Shown here: in pieces, positions 1 to 9,849 of the stretch
How the letters are laid out: every line of letters begins with the position of its first letter
Position numbering within the stretch: position 1 is the first letter of the stretch
From: Porogramme epimiltina
Taxonomy: Eukaryota > Basidiomycota > Agaricomycetes > Polyporales > Polyporaceae
Assembly (NCBI GenBank): GCA_900155495.1
Contig: FTLJ01000546.1
Location: 1 to 29,409 of the forward strand
Direction: 5' to 3'
DNA: 29,409 bases
Notes under the pieces: model-generated
Told to the model about the DNA's origin: nothing
Seen by the model: only the letters and a program-made list of their open reading frames with translations
Databases searched by the model: none
Position numbers and translations under genes: made by a program

Positions 1-1212
1 TGAGAACCCATGTCCTCTCAAATAGCATACTTTCCGTCACACATTCCACCAGTGTATGAATAGATAGTACTATTGGGTGCTACAAATAGGTTTATTGCCC
101 TACTAGACGAGTGAGGAGTACATAAGAAACCAAACGGCAAAGCACAGGAAGACATGTGTGCCCAGGCGGCTAGACGGATGGGCATTTTTTTTGAGACGGA
201 TGTAGACGCGCGTAAGATCCCAAAGGCCTGCCACCGAGGACAAGCGCTGGTTTTGCGTGAGCACGAAACTTCTATATAGGGGAGTACCCTTATGCCAGAC
301 ATTGGCTGACGATAAGGCCAGGCCCGGGACCAGTGGGTAATTTCCTGGGACATAAAGTAGTTTTGGATATGGGAATATAGTAATGTGCGCTGATGGCGCA
401 GGCGAGCATGCTGTTCAAGCTATTCGTGTCACACATTGTCAAGACAGTGCCTCGCCGGGATATGCTCTGCGGGAACGTTCACAGTCAAGGGTGAAGCAGT
501 GTTGAACAATCTCGAACGGGAGAGGTCTGCAGAAAAGAGTTCTGCGGACATCGGTCCCTACCAACCTCACGCGCAGTCCAATTGGTGCAAACATGTCCAC
601 TGCTACGAAAGTAGGGTCAACACGTCGCGAAAGTGGACAAGTAATTCGCGCCTCTCTCTTACCTATTTATGATCCTCAAGCTCCCCGCTTAGTGCGCTGT
701 CTCCCGAACATGAACTCTACGTGGCTGCATAGACCACGCACGAAGCTTTGAAGCCTTGACTGGATTCGATCGTTGGGCCCTTTCGATTATGGGTGCATTC
801 ATCGTTTTGCCCCTTGAGAGCGTTATGCATGAATGCCTTGGTGTAAAGCAGAGTCATCTGAGGAAGCGTCTCCTTCCAGAAGTCTCTGATCACGGTCACC
901 ATATTGTAGGGCGCCTAAAAGTACTATGCACGCGTTTCGACGCGACGCGTCGCGCGGGTGTTATCGAGGCAAAGCATTGTTCTCCATCACAGCTTCCAAA
1001 AGTGTGCACAGGCCCGTCCACCGTGTGGTCTCACATGCCAGGTGGTCTTGTTGGTGCGCAGATCTCCGGCACTCTTTTGGTGAGCGAGAAAACAATAAAT
1101 TCAGGAGGCTACTTCTCATGTCTGATGCGTCCCTAGTCTCACCTTCCACCCCTCTTGCAGCAGACCTCACTCACCGTCCCTTGAACCTCTACATCGAGCA
1201 GTCTTCACGAAT
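1..1212. other. Intergenic, no recognised gene
   Basis: No domain or splice-consistent gene was recognised on either strand. Open frames exist (for example a 111-codon minus-strand frame at 18-353 and a 61-codon minus-strand frame at 717-902), but neither resembles a known family or joins to neighbouring exons. The right part is presumably the promoter and leader of the F-box gene that starts at 1213. Confidence 0.6.
930..950. promoter_or_regulatory. Pair of ACGCGT (MluI cell-cycle box) sites
   Basis: ACGCGT occurs at 930-935 and again at 945-950, inside a locally CG-dense stretch about 265-280 bp upstream of the F-box start codon at 1213. In yeasts ACGCGT is the binding site of MBF, the G1/S regulator, and paired sites are typical there. 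That the site works for this gene is inference. Confidence 0.3.
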
Positions 1213-3441
1213 ATGACCCTCGACAACCGCCGCACCATACATCGCTGCCTGCAGATCCCGGAGTTGCTCGCCATCATCTTTGAGATGGTCTACTCCGAGC
1301 CCAGTGGTCCTGCTACTGTCGCCCTTCTCGCACGTACTGCTCGCATCTTCGAAGACACCGCGCTCGATATCCTATGGCGCGCCCAGAAGACGCTCATTCC
1401 GTTGTTAAAATGCTTCCCTGTGGATATGTGGGAGGAGAAGAGGGATGAGGGAATACGGAAGCTGGTGAGTGCTTGTTCTACTTTCCAAGAAAGGGGCAGC
1501 AGGACACGTTGGTATCTGTTCAACGACGTGGCGACGACAAGGGGGGAGATAGATGTTGGAGGATGGGTGGTCAGGTCTATGCCTCGTTAGAGAATAATAG
1601 GAGGACCCATGCTGGTCTCCCTAATATGCTTGTCAGCCGTCCATACGTGTACTACTACCTCATGCATATAGAGAACTGCTCTATGAACGCAATGGGCGTA
1701 CCACACGCTTCAGTTTATCTCGGTTCCCGACATTAGCTTGTATCTAATTGCCGTCTCTTAGACCCTCACACGTACGCCGCTCAAGGAAGATTGGACCCGA
1801 GTAAAGGCGTACGCCAAACGCATAAGGCGATTAGGCCACAATCCCGACCTCCCATCCGCACCGTTGGTGACGGTGCAGACACATCCAGCTGGTTCCGTAT
1901 TCGTGACCCTGAAGGAATGCCTCGGCACGGATTATCTCCTTCCAAACCTCCGCAAAGTTCTGTGGTTCCAGTTACCTTGGGAGGAAACTGAAGACCTTGC
2001 GGCCCTCAAACTCATGCTCTGCCCCAAAGTCTCGTCTATGGAGCTAATCATGCACAAATGGAGCGACAGCTGCGCAGAGGAAGTTGCAGCTTCATTGCGT
2101 ACCTTTGGCAGCAACCCATCCCAGCTACACCATATCAATGTCACGACCGGGGAAAACGCTCACATTGAGAAAGCCCTTCTCGAACTATGTTATCGGCAAC
2201 ATCACCTACAAGAATTCAATGTCTCGTGGCACCACGATATGTCGTTCGATACCGTCGTTCACCTTTCGAAGCTGAGCAACCTCAAATCTGTAACAATTCG
2301 CGTGGACGAGGAAACGTCCAAACGAGTACTGGCGCACGCCGAGACTTGTGGCACATTCTTTCCGTCGCTCCAGACATTTAGTCTCGTCACCGACAACCTC
2401 GAGATGGCTACCGCCTGGCTCAACACACTCCGACACCCCGGCCTCCAGAATCTCAGTTTCGAAATCGATGTTCCCGCGACAGCCAGCGACCTCAACGATT
2501 TCTTCACCAAGCTCACCACACACCCCTCTCGCCTGACGCTCCGTCACTTCCGCTTCGCCTGCTACCGCCCTTGCGAAATCCCGGTGTACTCCGTTCTCCC
2601 CGACACTCTCGCCCCGCTCTTCCAGCTCGACCTGCAGTCGCTCAAGCTCGAACCTGGCATGCCCATCGACATCGACGACGACTGCGTCGCGCGCATCGCC
2701 GAGGCCTGGCCGCGCCTCCAACTGCTCGAGCTCGGCGCCGACTGGCGGCGGTACATGTCCCCGCGCACGACGCTCCCGGGGCTCGTCGCGCTCGCACGCT
2801 CGTGCCCGGACATCAGCGCGCTCGCCCTCCCCGTCGACGCGGACCCGGAGATGTTCGTGGAGGCGTACGAGGCCGGCCTCCGCCCGACGGGCGGCGTGTC
2901 GTTCCCGCACTGCTACTCGTTCGGCGTCGGCGGCTCGTCGGTCACGACCGACACGGAGATGTTCCTCACCGCGGGCTTCATCTCGGACCTGTGCCCGGAC
3001 ATCATGAAGCTGCAGACGGCGTGGTCACGCCCGTGCCGCGCGCGGCCGGGCGTGGTGCTCGACGAAGAAGACGAGACCATGGGCGAGACGTGGCGCACTG
3101 TTGAGGACTACACGCGGGAGATGGCGCGCGTGCGCCGGCAGGAGCGCGGGTGGTTGGAAATTGACGAGCCGTTCCTGTACGCGATGTTACCTGATGGGGA
3201 CGAGCTTGTTACGCCGGAGCCGACAAACCAGGTCATATGGGTTCCCGCGTATGGGAATGCCGGGGAAGAGGACGAGGAAGAAGATGAGGAAGAGGATGGG
3301 GGAGCGGACGGGGAAGAGGACGGGGAAGAAGACGAGGATGGGGATGGGGAAGAGGACGAGGGAGAGGGACTCGATAGAGGAGATGATGCCGATGAGGGGG
3401 TTGCGGAAGGGGACGGGGGAAACGACGACGGTGGCGAATGA
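1213..3441 (+). CDS. F-box protein with LRR-like body and acidic tail
   Basis: Two exons, 1213-1464 and 1762-3441, joined in phase 0 across a 297-nt intron (donor GTGAGT, acceptor CTCTTAG), give about 643 residues. The N-terminus (residues about 8-60) has the fungal F-box pattern: a Leu/Ile-rich helix containing IPELLAIIFEMV, then LARTARIFEDTALDILWR. Past the splice junction the reading continues as TPLKEDWTRVKAYAKRIRRL, the usual start of the leucine-rich second part in basidiomycete F-box proteins. F-box proteins bind Skp1 in SCF ubiquitin ligases, and the variable C-terminal part selects the target. The last 58 or so residues are almost entirely Glu, Asp and Gly, coded by GAGGAN repeats (3268-3440), which is not typical of the family. 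Target unknown. The intron is long for this genome, so a small missed exon cannot be excluded. Confidence 0.85.
3268..3440 (+). repeat. GAGGA-type purine repeat coding an acidic tail
   Basis: An imperfect purine-rich simple repeat (GAGGAN/GGGGAN units) forms the 3' end of the F-box coding region and encodes a Glu/Asp/Gly run. Such tracts change length by replication slippage. Confidence 0.7.
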
Positions 3442-4057
3442 GACGTCTATTAGCAGACTGAGTGAGCTTGCTTTCGACTCTCGACCACGTCCTACGCAAC
3501 GCATTACCAGCTCACTTATTCACTCCTGTTAAGCAGTGTCTTACTGCAGTCTTGATTACCGTGTAGAGTAAGCTTAAAGTTCGTGTTGCGGAACGTTGAC
3601 AAACGTGTGAGTGTGTTTCTGTCAAGAGTGCGCTCTTTCGTGTTCCCTGCGAATGGGTTATGGATGGCTAAGGGTGCTGGGACTGAAGTGCCCATCATGA
3701 ACGAACCCTTCGTGGTACAGGTCTCTATGACAAAATGATGATTACGACGCGCAAGGGTATCTTCCCTCAGAGGAACTGGGCTATCGCTGCATATTCTTTA
3801 GTAGCATTGCACGTAGAACCTCTGGTCTTATATTACAGTGTTTAGTGCTGGAGATAGACTGGGTGATGCCCAAGAAATCGTCGACTAATGCTTGAGCAGC
3901 TGAAGTTGAGCACCCGACAGCCGCACATGATAGTCCTTATTAGAGAAGGGAACTGCGGCTGGTTTGGCATGCTGAAAGGCGGGGTCGGAGAGCCAACGAA
4001 GGTCAACGTGTGAGGGCAGGGCCACCGACGTGCACAATTTCCCTCGAATATGTTATG
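3442..4057. other. Intergenic, nothing recognised
   Basis: This is the 3' flank of the F-box gene up to the first repeat copy. Short frames on both strands are interrupted and resemble nothing known. A poly(A) signal is not obvious. Confidence 0.5.
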
Positions 4058-4355
4058 TGTCAACACACGGGCATGCATTGACGATTGGTACGCCGCGCCG
4101 GACAAGATACAAGCGTTCGAGTCGCATGAATCCACATCCGCCACCGTACCCCGCTAGGCCGCGCACATCCGGCAACCCACTTGACTATCCACTCAGCCGC
4201 ATCGACGCACGGACAGCGTCGACGCACACCTCCCTCGTGATTCCATAGCATGTCCCGTCACCGAAACATCTGAGGGCGTCGTACTCACCCACAGACGTCG
4301 GTTTCGAGGAACCCCCCGCGCACCAGGCGCGGAGGGAACATGCCTCGATCCCCTA

Positions 4356-4662
4356 TCATCTTGCACTGCTCTGAGATCGGGATGGTTGAGAATCGTATTT
4401 GGCGGGAAGAGTGAGGCTGACATACCTGCGACCGTCCACCAAGTTGGCCTCCGCCGTGTCTCTGCAGTGACACGGCGAACTCGGTTGCACATTCCGGAGG
4501 GACCATCGAGGTGTCCGGAGCGCTGGGGGTGGCAAGAGGGCACAAGACTTGAGATCGGTTGCGGCGAGGAAGGGTTGAGTGGGGAGTTGACGGTGCACGG
4601 GGCCTTTCCGAGACCGAGGCTTCGTCCGGTGGACGAGTAGGATGGAAGAAGAAGCGGGACAT
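4356..4662 (-). CDS. Candidate short protein, repeat family copy A
   Basis: The family is not recognised. The model is exon 1 at 4426-4662 (79 codons, phase 0), a 55-nt intron at 4371-4425 (GTATGT to CTCAG), and a short exon 2 ending in TGA at 4356, giving about 83 residues. A minus-strand TATA box (4796-4802) lies 134 bp upstream of the ATG. The predicted protein is Pro/Arg/Ser-rich. It starts MSRFFFHPTRPPD and ends near AVSLQRHGGGQLGG, and both ends are shared with copies B and C. In the shared segment FHPTRPPD, four of the codons differ between A and B only at third positions, which hints at coding. Alternative AG acceptors (at the GCAG or GCAAG just downstream) would instead read on as MIGDRGMFPPR. 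No signal peptide or membrane segment is clear. It may equally be a non-coding RNA or decayed gene. Confidence 0.35.
4463..4486. repeat. Conserved 8-bp dyad in copy A
   Basis: GCCGTGTC and GACACGGC form a perfect 8-bp inverted repeat around an 8-nt centre that contains the CTGCAG palindrome. The same element occurs in copy B, and in copy C with one base changed in the left arm. It lies inside predicted exon 1. Confidence 0.6.
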
Positions 4663-4888
4663 TTGGGCTAGCCTTGTGTTCCGCTTCAGACTGTTGACCA
4701 GGGTGAAAGTTCCGAGGCTGGTGTCGATGGGAGACGACTTGTGCCTTGGGAGTGGTGGTGGTTCAGTGGAGAGAGAGGAGAGGTCCAGTGGGGGGTTTAT
4801 ATGTGATTCGGAGGCGGGGCTGACCGTACCCCTCGGCCGGAATGTCTGCTGTGGCCAGCCTCCAGTGTGACTGACACAAGAAGCGAGT

Positions 4889-6074
4889 AATACCTGCTTG
4901 GGATCGGGGACCTTCACATATTTGAATGGGAGAGGGTATATTTCAGGTGTCTAAGAATAACGTCCTGTCTATGTGCTATCCGGAAATAGCACAGACCGTT
5001 GAGGACCTGAGTACGCATAGAAGAGGTGGGCGACTGTGTCCCGCAAACCTGCGAAATGGGGGGCGAGAATGAATGAATGGATTTATCGACGGGGTCATAC
5101 ATGCATTGGAGACGCACCTACTAGTCAGCCCCTAGCATCGAAATCGTGGCTTCGTCTTCACGTCCCCGCTCACAACAAACACTTCTCTCCCCGTTGGCTT
5201 CTTGTCGCGGTACCTCGTAGACGGCAACAGCGGGACACGCACTGATGGCCTCCCGCTCTCATTTACTCTCGGGATTGGCCTTTGATGACACACGGCCATT
5301 TCTCAAGCCCGCTATAGTTCGTGCTCTTCCGTGCCTCGAACCTTAGCGTTAGCATTTTGCATCATGCTCAACACTTAGCTCGACACCGCTGTGTGCCGCG
5401 TAAGTGTCCCCAGGGGCTTTCTTGGTGAGAGTATCGGATACTCTGGCTAATCAGCCACAAATTTTGTACGTGGGGAGAGCATATGACGGCTGTCGGTGAG
5501 AAGTTGCATGGATAGGGTGTGGTGAAGATTGGGGTCACTGCTCGCAGGATGATGACGATTGAATACGATGGATATGATTCAGAGTAGACTCACAAACGGG
5601 TACCATAATCACTCTGAGGGCGCTGGTATCCTTATCGCATTGAAGGCCTCTTCAAGTAAGGGGAGACTGTATCATATAGATCATAATGTCTTGACGCTAT
5701 GAGCGTCGGGATGAGGAAAACGGGACATGTGATACTCGCGCGACACGAAAAGGCCTGCCCTAAACGCGGCATCCAGTCAACGCTCCCCAGCGGTGGCCTA
5801 TAGAACTACTAAACTGAATCACTTGGCCGGCCGACATTCTACTGTTCACAAGCTTCTGAGTACGCGGTTCCGTCGCGAGAGCTTTCAAACTCGATAGTAT
5901 ACCGAAACTGGATTGAACGGTCTACATATAGCGGATCATGTAGTGTGACTGCCGTCCCAGCCTTAACCCCGCACCACAGAAAACCCAGTTGGCAATCCAT
6001 CTGAACGCATCGACCTTGTTTGAATGCGTGTGAAGTGAACGGAGGCTGACGCGAGCCCTCTCCTTCGTGAGTCG
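4889..6074. other. Spacer between repeat copies, no gene recognised
   Basis: About 1.2 kb of lower-GC sequence without a recognisable domain, RNA gene or transposon feature. Only short frames are present. It may be decayed sequence. Confidence 0.5.
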
Positions 6075-6698
6075 CCAGAGCATGTCCCGCCGCCGACGCG
6101 TCCTTGGGCGTCGTACTCGCCCGAGGACGTGTCGGCGGCGGGGTACCCTCTACCAGCGCACACTGGGCGCGGAGGGGACATGCCTCGGCCCCCTATCATC
6201 TTCCGCGGCTCTGTCGAAGACGGAGAGAAGTGAGAAACAGGCCCGCGAGGGGGCGACGGGGGACGGGGGACGTACCTGCAGCCATCCTCCGAGTCGGTCT
6301 CCGCCGTGTCTCTGCAGCGACACGGCGACTTCGGAGTGCGATCTCCCGAGGGACCATCGAGGTGTCAGGAGGGCAGACGGCGGGAGAGCCGGGGAAGACT
6401 TGAGGCCGGTTGTGGCGGGGGAGGGGACGGGAGGGTGATCGGGAACGAGGCGGGGGCCACCCCCAGCCCCCTCCGAGGAGGGGTCGGGTGGCCGAGTCGG
6501 GTGGAAGAGATAGGCGACCATATTGGTACCACACGAATACGACTGGTGGAGTGGTAGTGTGGTGGCGGTTTGGCTGAAGGAGAGGACGTGGTTCGGCGTG
6601 GGGTTATATGGACGGACTCCTTGGGGAGGCTGACGCTGCTCTCTTCACAGCGCGGCTAGGATGTCTGCCGAGGTCAGCCTCTCGGTGAAGCGAAGAGC
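6075..6698 (-). repeat. Repeat copy B, diverged
   Basis: This is a diverged member of the family at 4058-4888 and 6876-7698. It keeps the block beginning AGCATGTCCCG, the GGGACATGCCTCGG block, the GCCGTGTC/GACACGGC dyad, the TTATAT box (6604-6609) and the end block GTCTGCCG...GAAGCGAAGAGC. It lacks the left 150 bp or so shared by A and C, and it carries several indels. Confidence 0.65.
6196..6521 (-). CDS. Candidate short protein, repeat family copy B
   Basis: The model matches copy A: exon 1 at 6276-6521 (82 codons, phase 0), a 65-nt intron at 6211-6275 (GTACGT to CGACAG), and a five-codon exon 2 ending in TGA at 6196, giving about 86 residues. It begins MVAYLFHPTRPPD and ends with EVAVSLQRHGGDRLGG, aligned with both ends of the copy A and C products. 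The middle has shifted frame relative to A and C, but the indels balance, so the frame is restored before AVSLQRHGG and exon 1 stays a multiple of three. The TATA-like box is 83 bp upstream of the ATG. With a later acceptor the frame continues as MIGGRGMSPPR for a longer C-terminus. Function unknown; a non-coding origin is possible. Confidence 0.33.
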
Positions 6699-6875
6699 AG
6701 TGTTCGGGATCGACGCACATGCACACCGTGATACGTTGCTCGGTGTGGCCGGTGTGGGCCTCTCGGAAGCTGGCCCGCGACGCCAAAGAACACGATCGGC
6801 GTCGACGCTCGGTAGCATTTGAATGCGGAGTGGCTGACACTTGTCATGACCGGCCTCTCTCAGCGTGAGGTGTAG

Positions 6876-7698
6876 AGTCAACGCACGGGCGTGCATTGAC
6901 TGTTGGTACGGCGCGCCGGACAAGATACAAGCGTTCGAGTCGCATCAGTCACCGTACCCCGCTAGGCCGCGCACATCCGACAGCCCACTTGACTATCCAC
7001 CCAGCCGCATCGACGCACGGACAGCGTCGACGCACACCTTCCTCTTGATTCCATAGCATGTCCCGTCACCGAAACATCTGAGGGCGTCGTACTCACCCAC
7101 AGACGTCGGTTTCGAGGAACCCCCCGCGCACCAGGCGCGGAGGGAACATGCCTCGATCCCCTATCATCTTGTACTGCTCTGCAAATCGAGATGGTTGACC
7201 GACGTGTTGAGCGGGAAGAGTGAGGCTGACATACCTGCGACCGTCCACCAAGTTGGCCTCCGCCGTATCTCTGCAGTGACACGGCGAACTCGGTTGCACA
7301 TTCCGGAGGGACCATCGAGGTGTCCGGAGCGCTGGGGGTGGCGAGAGGGCGCAAGACTTGAGATCGGTTGCGGCGAGGAAGGGTTGAGTGGGGAGTTGAC
7401 GGTGCACGGGGCCTTTCCGAGACCGAGCGTTCGTCCGGTGGACGAGTAGGATGGAAGAAGAAGCGGGACATCTGGGCTAGCCTTGTGTTCCGCTTCAGAC
7501 TGTTGACCGAGGTGAAGTTCCGAGGCTAGTGTCGATGAGAGACGACTAGTGCCTTGGGAGTGGTGGTGGTTCAGTGGAGAGAGAGGCGAGGTCCGGGAGG
7601 GGGTTTATATGCACTTCGAGGGCGAGGCTGACAGTGCCGCTGTCGTCCCTCGGCCGGAAAGTCTGCCGTAGCCAGCCTCTACAGGGAAGCGAAGAACG
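6876..7698 (-). repeat. Repeat copy C, near-identical to copy A
   Basis: It aligns with 4058-4888 over its full length with scattered substitutions and a few small indels, for example a shorter segment where A reads GAATCCACATCCGCC. The TTTATAT box is at 7604-7610. The orientation is the same as copies A and B. The close match suggests a recent duplication or gene conversion. Confidence 0.75.
7164..7471 (-). CDS. Candidate short protein, repeat family copy C
   Basis: The model is exon 1 at 7235-7471 (79 codons), a 56-nt intron at 7179-7234 (GTATGT to TTGCAG), and a short exon 2 ending in TGA at 7164, giving about 83 residues. The ATG, intron position and stop align with copies A and B, and a TATA box lies 133 bp upstream. 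Within exon 1 only a few codons differ from copy A: EAS becomes ERS, a Cys becomes Arg, a His becomes Tyr, and one Leu change is silent. The frame is intact, but purifying selection between A and C is not demonstrated. The same alternative acceptors as in copy A would give a tail containing MIGDRGMFPPR. No known family recognised. Confidence 0.35.
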
Positions 7699-8449
7699 TC
7701 TGTGTGATGCTGTGAAGGTAACTTCAAGTTGAATAGTTCGAGGTAGCCTCGTCTGTTCATCGATTTCGCGCGTAATGACCTCCTAGATGCACACAGAGAA
7801 AGGTCATAAAGCCACCAACCGAATTTAATGCCTGCTGTGGAGGTGGGGGATAAGTAACGGGCGGTGATGTCAAATGACAGGTCATACCTACTCAGTCGAA
7901 TATACCATCGAAGGGACCCCCATTCTTCAGCATATACACTGTCTCCCAGCTGTAGGATTGACCTAACTGCACTCGGTGGACTCAGACAGTGGAGCGTCAG
8001 AGTCAGTACAGGTATGTCTCAAACGAGGGCCAGTACCGATGGCATACCTGATCATGCCTGCCACGACATCCTCTTGACGTAGATGGGTGGCCCGCAGGGA
8101 ACGAAGCACCCCACGGATAGAACCCTGTCGGAGAGAAGGTGAAGAGTAAGTAATACTCGTCGGTCTTCCCGTCGGGTAGAATAGTGTTGATGATAACGTG
8201 TATCGTTGCAGGTAACGTCGAGAAGATCGGCGACCGCATTGGGAGCTACACCACTGAACATATAATCTGAGTAGAGAACGTAACGTCTGCAAATCTCCAT
8301 ATATTAGCATTCGTGTAGGATGTAGTGTGTAGCAAAGAACAAATGCGTTATTGTGGTGTATCCTATCTCTACCCAATATGTGGTGTGACCTTTGCAAGGC
8401 ATAGCTGAGCACAAGCGGCCGTGCTTTATTTTACCTGTACAAGGTCCAT
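7699..8449. other. Intergenic, an unassigned minus-strand frame only
   Basis: This is the 3' flank of the SAM carrier. A 149-codon minus-strand frame (7963-8412) and overlapping shorter frames are present, and pieces such as LPDGKTDEYYLLFTFSP look protein-like. However, no family was recognised and no single splicing model joins them. An AATAAA on the minus strand just beyond the carrier stop (around 8425-8432) could be its poly(A) signal. Confidence 0.4.
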
Positions 8450-9584
8450 CTAATCACTGTCCCGCGTTCCCGAGTTCCCCACCAGGTTGTGAACGGTCCA
8501 CTCGTATACGCCGAGGAACACTGCACCACCGGCCGATATCCACAATGTCCTTGGAACGACGCCGGCAAACAGTGCGCCGACACCTTCGTTCACGTATATT
8601 CCACGGAACCGTGACGCAAGTGTGGGGTATTCGTGCTTCGCAGGATCCTATGAGGTGATGTCAGCAAGGAAGAGGCATCGAGGCGGAGATGACACACTCG
8701 AATGTCCAGCATGACGCGGGTTTTCAAGACATCTAAGGGCGTTGTGAGGGCCGCCGCAAAGCCACCTGCGAAACTTCCGCAGACAGCAGCCTCATATGCA
8801 CGCAGGGGCCTATGGAGGACCTTTGCCAAGCGGAGCTTCAAGAACTCGTACAGAGGAAACTGCACTGATGTGAACGGAATCTGCTAGGCATTCATTGTAT
8901 GTTCGTGATGGCAGAGGCCGTGTCGCTCACCTCTCTCATCACTGTTGGTCCGAACCCTCTGTAGAACCCTCGGATGCCCTCCGTGGACAACACCAGTTTC
9001 GCAGCAGCGAAAGACGACTGCGCGGCAGATCCGTATGTTGACGTCTGCGCGCGAGTCTTTATCACCTCTGTGGGTACGCGTATTGAGCATGCAGCCTACC
9101 GCCGTGCTAGTTGTATCAGTAAGCATTAGCACCTCAACGACGGGTGGACACGTACGACTTCACCCATGGAGGCAGAGACCATGTGCGTCAGCGGCGCATA
9201 ATCGGACGAGAACGGGAGGGTCTTCTTGAGCGTATCATAAGTGCAAAAGAAAACGGCCGCTAAAATAATGCAGTTCTATGGTGAGATCCGTATGAGCTAC
9301 GAATTGAGTTGGACGCACCTCCTGGCGCGCTGCCCACGACGACGCTCCCGATACCCTTGTACACACCCTTGAACCCGCCCGCGCGGATGAAACCTTGCGA
9401 GGACTGCAGCCGCGTCTTCACAGTGTCTATTGGGAAGAATAACAAGTCGACAGCGGTCCCCGCGGCACCTCCAGCCTGTCATACGCGCGAGTTAGGTAGG
9501 TATAGTGGGGGCGGGCAGAGAATGCGTGACACTCCAACGTACCACCAAAGACTGGTAAAACGTGGGCGCATTTGAACTCGACAT
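8450..9584 (-). CDS. PET8: Mitochondrial S-adenosylmethionine carrier
   Basis: Member of the mitochondrial carrier family (SLC25A26/Pet8 type). It imports S-adenosylmethionine across the inner mitochondrial membrane in exchange for S-adenosylhomocysteine, supplying matrix methylation, biotin and lipoate synthesis. Six exons (9543-9584, 9319-9475, 9156-9259, 8931-9095, 8698-8880, 8450-8647) with GT-AG introns of 50-67 nt join in frame to give 282 residues, the normal size. The three repeats each carry the carrier signature: PIDTVKTR near residue 29, PTEVIKTR near 95 and PLDVLKTR near 190. Segments such as [36 protein letters not shown] and [12 protein letters not shown] are typical of the SAM-carrier subfamily. 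The gene is divergent from SEN54, with 265 bp between start codons. Confidence 0.93.
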
Positions 9585-9849
9585 CCTTGATGGATCTACC
9601 TTACACTCTAGAGAGCATATGATAACTGAGAGATGGGGGTAGAGCGCAGGTGCAAGACTGGGGTGAGGGCAGGAGGAGGACCGCAAGGGTGGCGAGCCGC
9701 GTCGCGCCCAGTCGCGCGTTTCGGCCGTTGGCACCGGAGTCACCTTTCGCTCCTCCCCAGTGTCCCCACTACTGCTCCTACAACCAACGCTTGCCTCAGC
9801 ACCATTATCCATCGCTTTCGTACCGCTCGCTTGGCGCAAGGACATCGCG
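9585..9849. promoter_or_regulatory. Shared divergent promoter, SAM carrier and SEN54
   Basis: Only 265 bp separate the two start codons, so both promoters and both leaders must lie here. No strong TATA box is visible, as is usual for housekeeping genes. Co-regulation is inference. Confidence 0.55.

Larger units (their letters stand above)
4058..4888 (-). repeat. Repeat copy A of a three-copy gene-like unit
   Basis: This roughly 830-bp stretch is a near-identical direct copy of 6876-7698 (copy C) and a diverged copy of 6075-6698 (copy B). Shared landmarks in order on the + strand are GACAAGATACAAGCG, CATAGCATGTCCCGTCACCG, the block around 4336-4362, and the dyad GCCGTGTC-8nt-GACACGGC. The far end has a TTTATAT box (4796-4802) and a CGGCCGGAA/CAGCCT end block. 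No terminal inverted repeats, TG..CA long-terminal-repeat ends or reverse transcriptase were seen, so it looks like a duplicated gene rather than a known transposon class. Confidence 0.75.

Noticed and set aside
2206..2910. 234-codon antisense frame opposite the F-box gene
   Set aside because: Arg/Glu/Ala-rich composition typical of a GC-rich shadow frame; the sense strand has clear family motifs.
4100..4130. tRNA- or SINE-like B box (GCGTTCGAGTCGC) at the left end of copies A and C
   Set aside because: Only a partial match to the B box, no convincing A box at proper spacing, and no cloverleaf could be drawn.
4058..7698. Repeat copies A and C as the two long terminal repeats of a retrotransposon
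   Set aside because: No TG..CA ends, no target-site duplication, no reverse transcriptase or integrase between them, and a third diverged copy lies inside in the same orientation.
7963..8412. 149-codon minus-strand frame downstream of the SAM carrier as a gene
   Set aside because: No family recognised, protein-like pieces fall in different frames, and no splice model joins them. Left as unassigned.
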